Positions 36,594 through 45,592 of a stretch of DNA of 49,922 nt are shown here, piece after piece. The notes below the pieces were generated by a model. It was not told the DNA's origin and did no database searches. It saw only the letters and a program-made list of their open reading frames with translations. Each line of letters opens with the position of its first letter. The stretch's first letter is position 1. A program made the position numbers and the translations under genes. Origin of the DNA: Chloroflexota bacterium (lineage in GTDB: Bacteria > Chloroflexota > Dehalococcoidia > Lucifugimonadales > UBA3495); assembly GCA_002698265.1 (NCBI GenBank), contig NZVX01000005.1:1-49922 (forward strand), given 5' to 3'.

Positions 36594-37790
36594 ATGGCCG
36601 GAGCGCTAACGGATAAACACGTAGTCCTGGGGGTCACTGGGAGCATCGCCTGCTACAAGGCGTTGGACCTGGCCAGCAAACTGATGCAGGCCGGGGCCTT
36701 GGTGGACACCATCATGAGCTACGGCGCCACCCAGTTCGTCACGCCCCTGGCCTTCCGCAGTATCACCCACCGGGCGGTGGTGACCGACTCCTTTGACCCC
36801 GACTCCGAATACAGCGTTGAGCATGTGGCCCTGGCCCAGCAGGCCGACGTTATCGTCGTGGCCCCCGCCACCGTCCACTGCATCGCCAAGCTTGCCCTGG
36901 GGTTGGCAGACGACCCTCTGACGACAACGATAGTGGCCGCCAAATGCCCATTAGTGGTCGCGCCGGCCATGGACGGCAACATGTATGACCATCCAGCCAC
37001 CCAAGCCAACCTGGCCACGTTGCAAAAGCGTGGGGTGGTCATCGCTGGACCCGGCACAGGAAGGCTGGCATCGGGACTGACCGGTGTGGGCCGGTTGCTG
37101 GAAACCCCTGAACTACTGGGGCACATCTCCTACGCCATAGGAAAAAACGGCGACCTGGCTGGAAAGACCGTCGTGGTCAGCGCCGGGGGCACCATGGAGC
37201 CCATAGACCCGGTGCGGGTGATCACCAACCACTCCTCGGGCAAGATGGGTTACGCACTGGCCGAGGCCGCCCGCGACCGAGGCGCCGACGTGGTGCTGGT
37301 GACCGCACCGACCAGCCTGCCCGAACCCGCATTGATGAAGGTGGTGCAAGTCCGAACCGCGGAACAGATGTGGCAGGCCATCCAGAGCCATTTGAAAAAA
37401 GCCGATGCGCTGATAATGGCCGCCGCCGTGGCTGATTACCGTCCGACCGAGGCCGCCGATCAGAAGATCAAAAAGGCGGACGACGACCTAAGCATCTCTC
37501 TAGCCAAGACCACTGACATCCTGAAATCAGCCAAAGGTGATTTCGTGCGTGTGGGATTTGCCGCCGAAAGCCAGAACCTGGTGGAGAACGCCAAGGCCAA
37601 GGTCGGCAGCAAACAACTGGACCTGATCGTGGCCAACGACATCACCGCCGAGGGCAGCGGTTTCGGCTCCGACACCAACAAAGTCACCCTGATCGACCGA
37701 GAACTGGCGGTCGAAGAACTCCCCTTGCTTAGCAAATACGACGTCAGCAACCGGATACTGGACCGGGTGAAGCGACTGTTCCGGGACTGA
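36594..37790 (+). CDS. coaBC: Phosphopantothenoylcysteine synthetase/decarboxylase
   Basis: The 398-aa bifunctional enzyme adds Cys to phosphopantothenate and then decarboxylates it. The N-terminal flavoprotein (CoaC, about residues 1-185) has GSIACYKALDLASKL, the catalytic His in SVEHVAL, and PAMDGNMYDHPATQ, the Asp form of the PAMN motif. The C-terminal CoaB part has SAGGTMEPIDPVRVITNHSSGKMG and the VAAVADYRP motif near residue 280. Together with coaX it covers the middle of CoA synthesis. Confidence 0.97.
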   Translation: MAGALTDKHVVLGVTGSIACYKALDLASKLMQAGALVDTIMSYGATQFVTPLAFRSITHRAVVTDSFDPDSEYSVEHVALAQQADVIVVAPATVHCIAKLALGLADDPLTTTIVAAKCPLVVAPAMDGNMYDHPATQANLATLQKRGVVIAGPGTGRLASGLTGVGRLLETPELLGHISYAIGKNGDLAGKTVVVSAGGTMEPIDPVRVITNHSSGKMGYALAEAARDRGADVVLVTAPTSLPEPALMKVVQVRTAEQMWQAIQSHLKKADALIMAAAVADYRPTEAADQKIKKADDDLSISLAKTTDILKSAKGDFVRVGFAAESQNLVENAKAKVGSKQLDLIVANDITAEGSGFGSDTNKVTLIDRELAVEELPLLSKYDVSNRILDRVKRLFRD

Positions 37791-37830
37791 CGGTTTCCCT
37801 ATCAACCCAACGAAACCGGCCCTGCCGTCA

Positions 37831-37848
37831 CTCCGGCGAAGGCCGGAG
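37831..37848. repeat. Small palindromic repeat (CTCCGGC type)
   Basis: CTCCGGC and GCCGGAG enclose GAAG, a variant of the CATTCCGGCGAAAGCCGGAATCC family seen at 10638-10852. Confidence 0.5.
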
Positions 37849-37897
37849 AAGTAGCGTTTCCAATATCGTGGCTATCGAAGCCGTTGCAGTCATACAC

Positions 37898-37930
37898 ACG
37901 TAGGGGCACGGCAATGCCGTGCCCCTACGT
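37898..37930. repeat. GTAGGGGC-type palindromic repeat
   Basis: Arms of 16 nt (37898-37913 and 37915-37930; ACGTAGGGGCACGGCA) flank a single A. The same GTAGGGGC theme recurs at 47252-47289 and, degraded, at 45593-45620. Confidence 0.7.
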
Positions 37931-37983
37931 CATATACGAAGAATCGAACATTTCGCTTTGAGCGATATTGAAAGCGCTTTCCT

Positions 37984-38007
37984 GGATTCCTGCCTTCGCT
38001 GGAATCC
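37984..38007. repeat. GGATTCC / GGAATCC inverted repeat
   Basis: GGATTCC (37984-37990) and GGAATCC (38001-38007) flank TGCCTTCGCT; another relative of the CATTCC...GGAATCC family, at the 3' end of the convergent LLM gene. Confidence 0.45.
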
Positions 38008-38033
38008 CGATGTGGAGGGAGACGTTCGCCTGC

Positions 38034-38900
38034 CTACCCCGACACTGTCTCCTTAAAGCGTCGAATCGCCTCTATGTGCTGGTCCGGGCCTTGGAGGCCG
38101 GCCTTCATGGTGTTCACCGAGAGGTGGGTGGCGCCCGCTTCGTCCCAGGCGGCGGCCATCTTTTCCCAGGTGCTCTGGTCGTCAGCGGCGTAGGATATGC
38201 GACCCTCGATGCCGATGGCCTTGGGGTCGCGTCCGGCTTTGGTGGCGTACTCATGCATCTGAGCCAGTTTCTCTTGACCCGCGCTGTCGGGCTGGAACTG
38301 GGGAAACCAGCCGTCTGCCATCTTGCCGATGCGCCGGATGACCCGTTCCTCGCCGCCACCCAGCCAGATGGGGATGGGCCGTTGCACCGGCAGGGGATTG
38401 ATGCCGGCGTTGGTGACCTTGTGGTACCGGCCGTCAAAGTCCACCGATTCCTGGGTCCACAGCAGGCGCAACAACTCGATCTGCTCCTCGCTGCGCCGGC
38501 CTCGGTTGGAGAAACTCTCGCCCAAGGCTTCGTACTCGACCTCATTCCAGCCGATGCCGATGCCGAGACGCAGGCGGCCTCCAGTCAGCACATCTACCTC
38601 TGCCGCCTGTTTGGCCACCAGGCTAGTCTGACGCTGCCCGAGGATCAGCACGCCGGTGGTGAACTCAATCTTCTCGGTGATGGCGCCCAGATAGCCGAAC
38701 ATCACGAAGGGCTCGTGGAACATGTCGTTCTTGTTATAGGGCCGGTCCCAGCCGTCCCTCTTTGTGTGGTCGGCGCCCAACACGTGGTCAAACACCAGGA
38801 TATGCTCGTAACCCAAGTCCTCGGCGGCCTGGGCGAAGTCCTTAACCGCGGACGGGTCCGCGCCGATCTCAGTCTGCGGGAATATAGCTCCTAATCGCAT
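38034..38900 (-). CDS. LLM-class F420-dependent oxidoreductase
   Basis: The 288-aa protein has LGAIFPQTEIG at strand 1, ILVFDHVLGADH, GVLILGQRQTSLVAKQAAEVD, GIGIGWNEVEYEALG and PIWLGGG. This resembles the TIGR03619-type F420-dependent group. The ATG has GGGAGG 5 nt upstream, and the promoter at 38948-38976 is well formed. The gene stands alone and its substrate is unknown. Confidence 0.9.
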   Translation of the reverse strand: MRLGAIFPQTEIGADPSAVKDFAQAAEDLGYEHILVFDHVLGADHTKRDGWDRPYNKNDMFHEPFVMFGYLGAITEKIEFTTGVLILGQRQTSLVAKQAAEVDVLTGGRLRLGIGIGWNEVEYEALGESFSNRGRRSEEQIELLRLLWTQESVDFDGRYHKVTNAGINPLPVQRPIPIWLGGGEERVIRRIGKMADGWFPQFQPDSAGQEKLAQMHEYATKAGRDPKAIGIEGRISYAADDQSTWEKMAAAWDEAGATHLSVNTMKAGLQGPDQHIEAIRRFKETVSG

Positions 38901-38947
38901 GCCAGCCTCCCATCGTGTTTCAGCAATATCGTCGTCAATTCACGCCC

Positions 38948-38976
38948 AGTATCCAAGTTTGATCAGGCTGCGTCAA
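38948..38976 (-). promoter_or_regulatory. Promoter of the 38.0-kb LLM gene
   Basis: On the minus strand TTGACG (38976-38971) and GATACT (38953-38948) are 17 nt apart. It lies next to the acetamidase promoter, giving a compact divergent control region. Confidence 0.6.
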
Positions 38977-38983
38977 CCGCCGG

Positions 38984-39011
38984 TTGGTTTTCCCTTTTCT
39001 TGGTCTATAAT
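38984..39011 (+). promoter_or_regulatory. Promoter of the acetamidase/formamidase gene
   Basis: TTGGTT (38984-38989) and TATAAT (39006-39011) are 16 nt apart. The start near 39018 leaves a short leader before ATG 39054. Confidence 0.55.
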
Positions 39012-39053
39012 GCGTGGACTTTCGAACGCGCACAGTCAGATGGGAGGAAACGG

Positions 39054-40163
39054 ATGAAAAGCATCGAGCTAGATTACTCCAAACGTTGCGGGGAAGAACC
39101 TAATAAGGGCCACAACCGCTGGCATCCTGACATACCCCCAGTGGTCGAAGCGGACCCGGGCGAAGACGTGGTGATGCAGACCAGGCACGCCTTCGACGGC
39201 CAGATCACGCCCACCACCATCGCCGACGACCTGCTGGGCACTGACCTCGGCTTGGTCCACCCTCTCACCGGTCCGGTCTTCGTGAAAGGGGCCGAGCCGG
39301 GCGACCTGCTGGAAGTGACGATCCAGCACATCGAGCCGGCCCATTGGGGCTTCACCAGCATCCTGCCGGGGTTCGGGTTCCTTAGGGACGTCTTCACCGA
39401 GCCGTATCTGGTGCATTGGGAGATGAACGACGGGTTCGCGCGGTCATCACAATTGCCGGGCGTGGCCATCCCCGAGGCATCATTCATGGGGACCATCGGC
39501 GTGGCCCCGTCCCGCGCCCTGCGGCAGGAGATCCTGCTCCGGGAAGACGAACTGCTGCGACGGGGCGGCATGGTGGTAGGCCCAACGCCCGAGGGCGCTG
39601 TCCCAGCCCAGGAGCCCTTCGCTAGCGAGGGGCTCCGGACCATCCCGCCAAGAGAGCACGGCGGAAACATGGACATCAAGCAGCTAACCGCCGGTACGAG
39701 GCTGATGCTGCCGGTATTCACCGAGGGCGCTCTATTCTCGGCCGGCGACGCCCATTATGCCCAAGGCGACTCCGAGTGCTGCGGCACTGCTGTGGAGATG
39801 GACTGCACGCTGCACGTGAGTTTTCGACCCCTGAAAGGGGAGGCCGCGCGCCGCGGCATCCGCTTCCCGATCTTCGAGCGGGACGAGTACTTCACCAGCC
39901 CCGAGATGGCGGCCCCCAGGCGTTTCATCGCCGCAACCGGTATGTGCATCTCCAGTGACGGCGTGAACCAGTCCGAGGACGGCACCCTGGCGTCGCGTAA
40001 TGCGCTCTTGAACATAATTCAACTGCTGATGGAAAGAGGCTGGTCAAGAGAGCAGGCTTACTGCATCTGTAGCGTGGCCGTTGACCTGAAGGTCAGCGAA
40101 GTGGTGGACGTACCCAATTTCGTGGTTTCCGCCTTCCTGCCTCTGGATATCTTTGAGGACTGA
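39054..40163 (+). CDS. Acetamidase/formamidase family protein
   Basis: The 369-aa protein matches the FmdA/AmdA family (PF03069). Visible blocks are HPDIPPVVEADPGEDVVMQTRHAFDGQ, LVHPLTGPVFVKGAEPGDLLEV, GGNMDIKQLTAG, LPVFTEGALFSAGDAHYAQGD and the C-terminal VSVAVDLKVSEVVDVPN-like stretch. It would hydrolyse small amides to acid and ammonia. ATG 39054 has GGGAGGAAA 5 nt upstream; the frame extends back to 39000, but that overlaps the promoter. Confidence 0.93.
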   Translation: MKSIELDYSKRCGEEPNKGHNRWHPDIPPVVEADPGEDVVMQTRHAFDGQITPTTIADDLLGTDLGLVHPLTGPVFVKGAEPGDLLEVTIQHIEPAHWGFTSILPGFGFLRDVFTEPYLVHWEMNDGFARSSQLPGVAIPEASFMGTIGVAPSRALRQEILLREDELLRRGGMVVGPTPEGAVPAQEPFASEGLRTIPPREHGGNMDIKQLTAGTRLMLPVFTEGALFSAGDAHYAQGDSECCGTAVEMDCTLHVSFRPLKGEAARRGIRFPIFERDEYFTSPEMAAPRRFIAATGMCISSDGVNQSEDGTLASRNALLNIIQLLMERGWSREQAYCICSVAVDLKVSEVVDVPNFVVSAFLPLDIFED

Positions 40164-40261
40164 CCGATTCACCTGCGCATTCCACGATGCGCTATACTCA
40201 CGCCGAATACGGTTGCGTGCCGGTGAAAGACAATGGATAGACGACAGAAAGGAGCAATCAC

Positions 40262-41443
40262 ATGAAATTCGGACTGCTATTTGAGATGCAGCGCCCCTAC
40301 GAAGGCACTGACATCGACTGGAATGCCCTGTACCGGGAAACTCTGGATCAGTGCGAACTGGCCGACCAGGTGGGATTCGACAACCTCTGGTTCGTGGAGC
40401 ACCACTTCTTATTCGGGTTCTCCGGGTCGCCCTGTCCTGAGGTCATGTTCGGCGCACTCAGCCAACGCACCAAGAACATTCGCATTGGCTTTGGAGTGTC
40501 AGTCCTACCCAACCACCATCCCATCCGGGTGGCGGAACGGGTGGCTATGGTAGACCAGCTCACCAACGGCCGGGTGGAATTCGGTACCGGCCGCTCCAAC
40601 GCCTACGAACAGGTGGGCCAGGGCATCGACCCCCGGGAGACCAGGGAGCGATGGGAAGAGGCGATCGAGATGATCCCTCAGATATGGCAGTCAGAAGAGT
40701 TCTCCTGGGAAGGCAAATTTTGGAACGTCCCAGCACGGCGGGTGCTGCCCAAACCCTTCCAGAAACCCCACCCCCGCATGTACCTCGCCTGCACGCAGAC
40801 AGAGAGCTTCCGGTTGGCTGCCCAGAAGGGTATCGGCGTGTTGTCGTCCGCATCGTACGCCGTGGATATCCTCAAAGAGCACGTGAAAGTCTACCGGGAC
40901 GCCATCAAGGATGCCGACCCGGTTGGCGCCGAGATCAACGATTACTGGGCCAACAACGTCCACTCATTCTGCAGCAAGGACGACCAGGCCGCCAAGGAGC
41001 TTTGCGCCGAGTCCATGAAGACGTTTTTCGGGCCGGATAAGCCCTATATCCAAGGCCGCATCAACGCCTACGAGGAGTTGTTGGAGTCCTGGGGCGGCGT
41101 CCCGGACAACCTGAAGGCGGACTTCGGCCGCTGGCTGCGCCAGTCAGACGATGAACACAAGACTCAGGCGGCGGAGGCCGGGATCTCCCTGGACTCCGGA
41201 CCCGGCGCTGCCCGGGCCGCCGTGGCTGAACTAGACGCAAATATCCTGTCCGACCGGGGCGTCATCATCGCCGGCAACCCTGAAAGTTGCATCAATACCA
41301 TCAAGACCTATGAAGACGTCGGCGTCGACCAGGTCATGCTGATCATGCAGACGGAGACCATCCCCCACGACCAGGTGATGGAATCCATCGAACTGTACGG
41401 CAAAGAGGTGATCCCAGCATTCGCGGACGCCAAGGTCGCTTAA
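40262..41443 (+). CDS. LLM-class flavin-dependent oxidoreductase (bacterial luciferase-like)
   Basis: The 393-aa protein is longer than the other three LLM enzymes here and resembles the alkanal-monooxygenase-like group: KFGLLFEMQRPY at strand 1, LWFVEHHFLFGFSGSPCPEVMFG, GFGVSVLPNHHPIRVAERVAMVD and FGTGRSNAYEQ. AAAGGAG lies about 8 nt before the ATG. A TATACT box at 40193-40198 may be its -10. It follows the acetamidase gene by 98 nt and could act with it, for example oxidising an N-compound before amide cleavage; this link is only positional. Confidence 0.92.
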   Translation: MKFGLLFEMQRPYEGTDIDWNALYRETLDQCELADQVGFDNLWFVEHHFLFGFSGSPCPEVMFGALSQRTKNIRIGFGVSVLPNHHPIRVAERVAMVDQLTNGRVEFGTGRSNAYEQVGQGIDPRETRERWEEAIEMIPQIWQSEEFSWEGKFWNVPARRVLPKPFQKPHPRMYLACTQTESFRLAAQKGIGVLSSASYAVDILKEHVKVYRDAIKDADPVGAEINDYWANNVHSFCSKDDQAAKELCAESMKTFFGPDKPYIQGRINAYEELLESWGGVPDNLKADFGRWLRQSDDEHKTQAAEAGISLDSGPGAARAAVAELDANILSDRGVIIAGNPESCINTIKTYEDVGVDQVMLIMQTETIPHDQVMESIELYGKEVIPAFADAKVA

Positions 41444-41631
41444 GCAATCACCAGCTAGTGCTTGAAACATTAGTCATCCGGGATTTACCTAGATGTGCGC
41501 GCGCGAAGGTTGCGGGTTAGTAGAAACTGAGATCACCCTTCAGTGGGATCCAAGAATCTTAGATTTCTAGCCATCCGTTCGTGGTGAGCCCGTCGCCCAC
41601 CCTCTTCGCGTCGAACGTGACTGAGGCGCAT

Positions 41632-41654
41632 CCTTCGACACGCTCAGGACGAAC
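41632..41654. repeat. CTTCGACA-GCTCAGGACGAAC-type repeat
   Basis: The unit CCTTCGACACGCTCAGGACGAAC matches a widely seen intergenic repeat form. It lies in a 276-bp gap between convergent genes with no coding signal. Confidence 0.45.
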
Positions 41655-41719
41655 TGTTGTGGCCAAAATTCCGCTTAGACTCGCGAGTCGATCTCCGGGA
41701 TGACTCATGTCTCAGCCGG

Positions 41720-42664
41720 CTAAATCCGCTTGTCGACATCAACACTTAGCTCAGCGGCCAGCCGCTCTGCTTCGGCAACGGCAGCCACTGTGTATCCCGG
41801 GACGCCGCATTTCAGGCTGGAATGAGCGGTGGCGAAACGCGCGCACTTCTCAAGGTCCCAACCTCGCAAACTACCGTAGATATAGGCGGCTGAGAAAGCT
41901 GACCCTGCCCCGTTGCCGTCAATCACGTCCACCTTAGGCGCACTCACCCTGACCTTCTGTCCGGAGTGCGCCACCAAACAACCGCGGCTGCCTCCGGTGA
42001 CCGATACCGTGCCCACTCCTGCTTTCAACAAGCCATCGGCGATCGATTCCAGCCCATATCCCTTATCAGGACTGTCCGCCGACACCTGGCAGACGGTTGC
42101 GAATGGAAGTAGCTTGGACAACAATTCGGCGTTCTCGTATTGGTCTTCCAGGTTCACCAGTACCGGCACTCCCAGCCGTGTGGCCACTTCCATGGGCCGT
42201 ATGATGTGGTCTCCGTCGTACCAGTCAACGTACAGGTAGGCGGCGTTTTCCAACGGCGCCAGATCGGCAGCGTCCAGCGTGGCCAACAGCTCTGGAGTCC
42301 TGTGGTAAAAATACGTGCGCGCGCCGCTGGGGTCGGCGATGGAAATCTCTGCCACGGTGGAAACCGCCGGGTCGATTACCATACTCACTGGCACTCCCAG
42401 ACTGCCTACGGCATCGGCCACCTTACGGCCCAATTCGTCGTCGCCTACCGCAGATGGTATGAGCCTGGTTTTCTGCCCCCATTGGTGGAGCATCCCGGCC
42501 ACGATGGCCGCGTCGTCGCCGTAGGAGTCGGTCAACTGACTGATGGGCGTTCCTTGGTTGTACACCGGCACCTGGTCTACCACCATCAACTGAAGGTAGC
42601 TCAGCACTCCGAAACACACAACTTCGCCAGGAGAATGATATTCCATTGGCTGGCCGCTGCTCAT
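41720..42664 (-). CDS. PfkB-family carbohydrate/nucleoside kinase
   Basis: The 314-aa kinase has the ribokinase-family outline: VVCFGVLSYLQL at strand 1, GDDAAIVAGMLHQWG, and the catalytic block DVIDGNGAGSAFSAAYIYG near residue 260. The usual GAGD motif is written GNGAGS here, so the base normally an Asp is Ser; this weakens the kinase call. The frame is open to 42757, but I chose ATG 42664 because it overlaps the stop (ATGA) of an upstream mini-ORF with a good ribosome site. In-frame ATGs at 42673 and 42646 are alternatives. The substrate is unknown. Confidence 0.82.
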   Translation of the reverse strand: MSSGQPMEYHSPGEVVCFGVLSYLQLMVVDQVPVYNQGTPISQLTDSYGDDAAIVAGMLHQWGQKTRLIPSAVGDDELGRKVADAVGSLGVPVSMVIDPAVSTVAEISIADPSGARTYFYHRTPELLATLDAADLAPLENAAYLYVDWYDGDHIIRPMEVATRLGVPVLVNLEDQYENAELLSKLLPFATVCQVSADSPDKGYGLESIADGLLKAGVGTVSVTGGSRGCLVAHSGQKVRVSAPKVDVIDGNGAGSAFSAAYIYGSLRGWDLEKCARFATAHSSLKCGVPGYTVAAVAEAERLAAELSVDVDKRI

Positions 42665-42714
42665 ACGTTGCATGGGCGGCGGTCCAGCGCGATGTAATCC
42701 GATACCGGTGTCAT
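42661..42714 (-). CDS. 17-codon upstream ORF overlapping the PfkB start
   Basis: ATG at 42714 has AAGGA exactly 6 nt upstream and encodes MTPVSDYIALDRRPCNV. Its TGA overlaps the kinase ATG at 42664 (ATGA). A TATACT box lies just upstream. It is either a translational-coupling leader or the displaced N-terminus of the kinase after a frameshift. Confidence 0.45.
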   Translation of the reverse strand: MTPVSDYIALDRRPCNV

Positions 42715-42944
42715 GGCGTATCCTTACAAAGACCAGTATAGCCATTCCCTGAATCATGGGATTCGAAGCTGACCGAGTCTACGAAGGAGATGTGGCTCCT
42801 TCCATTGACGCCAAGCTAGAGGCATAATTACAAGAAGATTCAAACGGAACGCCACCGAGGCTGGCACCAGATTGTCGATGCCAGATATCGTTACGTCACA
42901 CAGAGCGCGGCTATCCCGTTGCCAGACCGTTAAGCGAGGATTAC

Positions 42945-44669
42945 ATGAGACTCGTTTTCGCATCACTATCGTTACTTCTCGTGGTGGCCATCGCGTGTTC
43001 GTCGGACTCCACCACCGATTCCGCCACTAGCCCGACACCTGATTCGTCTAGTGGAGCCAATCCGACATCGGTCCCCCAAGCGGCACTTGGGACGCAGGCG
43101 ACCGCCGTTCCAGTACCCCAATCCACCAGCGAGCCTGCAACCCGTTCCGACGCCAAGAAGATCGTTGAGGGCGGCATCTTTCTCCGACTGGGAGCAGATC
43201 CGCCTACGCTGGACCCCCACCTGACCACCGATGTCAACTCGGCAGTCTACGCTGTGGAGATCTACAGCGGGCTGATGACCATTGACCGGAACCTGGCCAT
43301 CGTGGGCGACCTGGCCGAGAACTGGGAAGTTAGCCCAGATGGACGGACCACCACCTTCCGCATCCATCCCTATGCCAAGTTCCATGACGGCAGGGAGGTA
43401 ACGGCAAACGATATCAAATGGTCGTTGGAGAGAGCGGCGGACCCGCTCACCGAGGCTTTCAACGCCAGCGTTTTCCTCAATGACATCGTTGGTGTTACTC
43501 AGAAATTATCCGGGGCTTCAACTGCGATATCAGGTATCCAGGTGATCAATGACAGCACTGTGACCATTACCATCGACGCTCCCAAGCCCTATTTCCTTTC
43601 CAAACTCACCTACCCTGTGAGTTTTGTGCTGGACCAGCAGAATGTGGAATCGGGCCGGGACTGGATCTTTGAACCCAACGGCACCGGGCCCTTCAAACTT
43701 GCGGAATACCGACCAGGCGAGTTACTTAGGCTCGAAAAATTCGATGGCTACCACCTAGGGCCAGCCATGATCGACGGGGTAGAATTCTTGATCAGCGGCG
43801 GCAATAGCATGCTGATGTACGAGAATGACGAGTTGCACATCACCGGCATCCCACTGAGTCTGTTGGATGGCATTTTGGACCCATCCAGTGCCTTGCGAAG
43901 CGAAGTGGTCGCGGCCCCGCCCCAATTCGACATCGATTACTTTGGCCTCAACACAACTGAACCTCCGTTCGACGACATCAAAGTCAGACAGGCTTTCAAC
44001 TACGCCATAGACCGGCAGACCTTAGCCAGCACCTTGCTCGAAGACCTAGTGGTACCTGCAGCGGGCATCCTGCCACCCGGGTTCCCCGGCTACAACCCAG
44101 ACCTCCAAGGATATGAATACGACCCGGAGAAGGCCCTCAGATTGATCCAGGAGTCCAAATACGGCGCCTTGGACGAACTGCCCAGGATAATCCTCACCCT
44201 GCCAGGCAACTTCGGCGCCGGCGTCAGCCCGTCCATCGAGGCGATGTTGGCCATGTGGGGAGAGAACCTGAATGTGGACATTCAACTTCAACAAACCGAA
44301 TGGGCCACATTCCTGCAGGACCTCCATCAGAACCGGTTCCAGATGTTCGGCGGTCTCGGTTGGATAGCCGACTACCCTGACCCGGAGAATTTCCTGGATG
44401 TCTTGTTCCACAGCAAGAGTAACAACAACCAATCGGAGTACAACAACGGCCAATTGGACATCCTGTTGGAACGGGCCCGTGTGGAGCTGGACGAATCAGC
44501 CAGGTTCGAGCTTTATCACCAAGCCGAAGAAATCATCGTATATGACGCTCCGTGGGTGCCGCTCTGGCACTCCAACGGCGGCTCGGTCCTGATCAAGCCG
44601 AACGTCAACGACTACTTCCTCTTCCCATTGGTGATTCCAAAGTACCGCTATGTTTATTTCACCGAATAG
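42945..44669 (+). CDS. Lipoprotein solute-binding protein of a peptide-type ABC transporter (family 5)
   Basis: The 574-aa protein starts with a lipoprotein signal (hydrophobic residues 4-16, lipobox VAIAC, Cys18), then a Ser/Thr/Pro-rich linker, then an SBP_bac_5 domain with GADPPTLDPHLTTD, NWEVSPDGRTTTFRIHP and FHDGREVTANDIKWSLER. It would bind oligopeptides or other solutes outside the membrane and deliver them to a permease. No permease or ATPase gene is in the window, so it is an orphan here. GCGAGGA lies 6 nt before the ATG. The exonuclease gene follows after 18 nt. Confidence 0.93.
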   Translation: MRLVFASLSLLLVVAIACSSDSTTDSATSPTPDSSSGANPTSVPQAALGTQATAVPVPQSTSEPATRSDAKKIVEGGIFLRLGADPPTLDPHLTTDVNSAVYAVEIYSGLMTIDRNLAIVGDLAENWEVSPDGRTTTFRIHPYAKFHDGREVTANDIKWSLERAADPLTEAFNASVFLNDIVGVTQKLSGASTAISGIQVINDSTVTITIDAPKPYFLSKLTYPVSFVLDQQNVESGRDWIFEPNGTGPFKLAEYRPGELLRLEKFDGYHLGPAMIDGVEFLISGGNSMLMYENDELHITGIPLSLLDGILDPSSALRSEVVAAPPQFDIDYFGLNTTEPPFDDIKVRQAFNYAIDRQTLASTLLEDLVVPAAGILPPGFPGYNPDLQGYEYDPEKALRLIQESKYGALDELPRIILTLPGNFGAGVSPSIEAMLAMWGENLNVDIQLQQTEWATFLQDLHQNRFQMFGGLGWIADYPDPENFLDVLFHSKSNNNQSEYNNGQLDILLERARVELDESARFELYHQAEEIIVYDAPWVPLWHSNGGSVLIKPNVNDYFLFPLVIPKYRYVYFTE

Positions 44670-44687
44670 CCAGGTGAAAAGGACGAT

Positions 44688-45569
44688 ATGAAAGTCCATC
44701 TGGTGGACGGCACCTACGAATTGTTCCGGTCCTATTTCGCCCTTCCGCCCATCCAGGCGCCGGACGGACGTCCGGTGGGCGCGGTCCGAGGCATCGTGCA
44801 AAGCCTTCTCTATCTGCTTCGGGAAGACCAAGTGACCCATGTCGGCTGCGCGTTCGACCATGTTGTGAAGTCGTTCCGGAACGATATGTTCGACGGCTAT
44901 AAGACCGGCAACGGCACTCCGGAAGACCTGCTGGCCCAATTTGAACTGGCCGAACGGGCGGTGGAGTCCCTGGGGATCCTGGCCTGGCCGATGGTTGAAT
45001 ACGAGGCTGACGACGCCATCGCCACCGCCACCGCTTACTGCACCGGGCTCAGCGAAGTTGAACAGGTGGTTATCTGCTCCCCGGACAAGGACTTGGCCCA
45101 GATGGTCCAGGGTGATTCCGTCGTCTGCTATGACCGCCGCCGGGAAACAGTTATGGGCGAGACCGGCGTGATCGAGAAATTCGGCGTCTCCCCCGGTTCC
45201 ATTCCCGATCTGTTGGCGCTGACCGGCGACGCGGCGGACGGAATACCGGGGATTCCCAAATGGGGCGCTAAGACCTCAGCCCAATTGCTCGCCCAGTACG
45301 GCCACATCGAAGACATCCCGCACGATGCCGCTGATTGGGAGGTGAAGGTTAGGGGAGCAGCAGCCGCGGCTGAAAGCCTGAATGCCAATGCCAGCGAAGC
45401 GCGTCTATACAAAGACCTGACCACCCTGCGCACCGACGTGCCCATAGCCGCATCCTTGGCGGCCCTGGAGTGGAAAGGCGTCGACCGGGAGAAATACCAG
45501 GCGTTGTGCGACGATCTAGGCTTCGGCAGACTGGCCAGCCTACCCCACAAATGGTCTGACGGCTCTTGA
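44688..45569 (+). CDS. Stand-alone 5'-3' exonuclease (PolA-type FEN domain)
   Basis: The 293-aa protein equals the 5' nuclease domain of DNA polymerase I. Metal-ligand motifs are visible: VDGTYELFRSYFA at the start, YEADDAIAT, SPDKDLAQMV, and the helix-hairpin-helix LTGDAADGIPGIPKWGAKT. It should trim flaps and RNA primers. It lies 18 nt after the solute-binding protein gene, which has no obvious functional link. Whether the genome's polA lacks this domain cannot be seen. Confidence 0.93.
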   Translation: MKVHLVDGTYELFRSYFALPPIQAPDGRPVGAVRGIVQSLLYLLREDQVTHVGCAFDHVVKSFRNDMFDGYKTGNGTPEDLLAQFELAERAVESLGILAWPMVEYEADDAIATATAYCTGLSEVEQVVICSPDKDLAQMVQGDSVVCYDRRRETVMGETGVIEKFGVSPGSIPDLLALTGDAADGIPGIPKWGAKTSAQLLAQYGHIEDIPHDAADWEVKVRGAAAAAESLNANASEARLYKDLTTLRTDVPIAASLAALEWKGVDREKYQALCDDLGFGRLASLPHKWSDGS

Positions 45570-45592
45570 TTGTAAATACGATCGCCAGCAGA

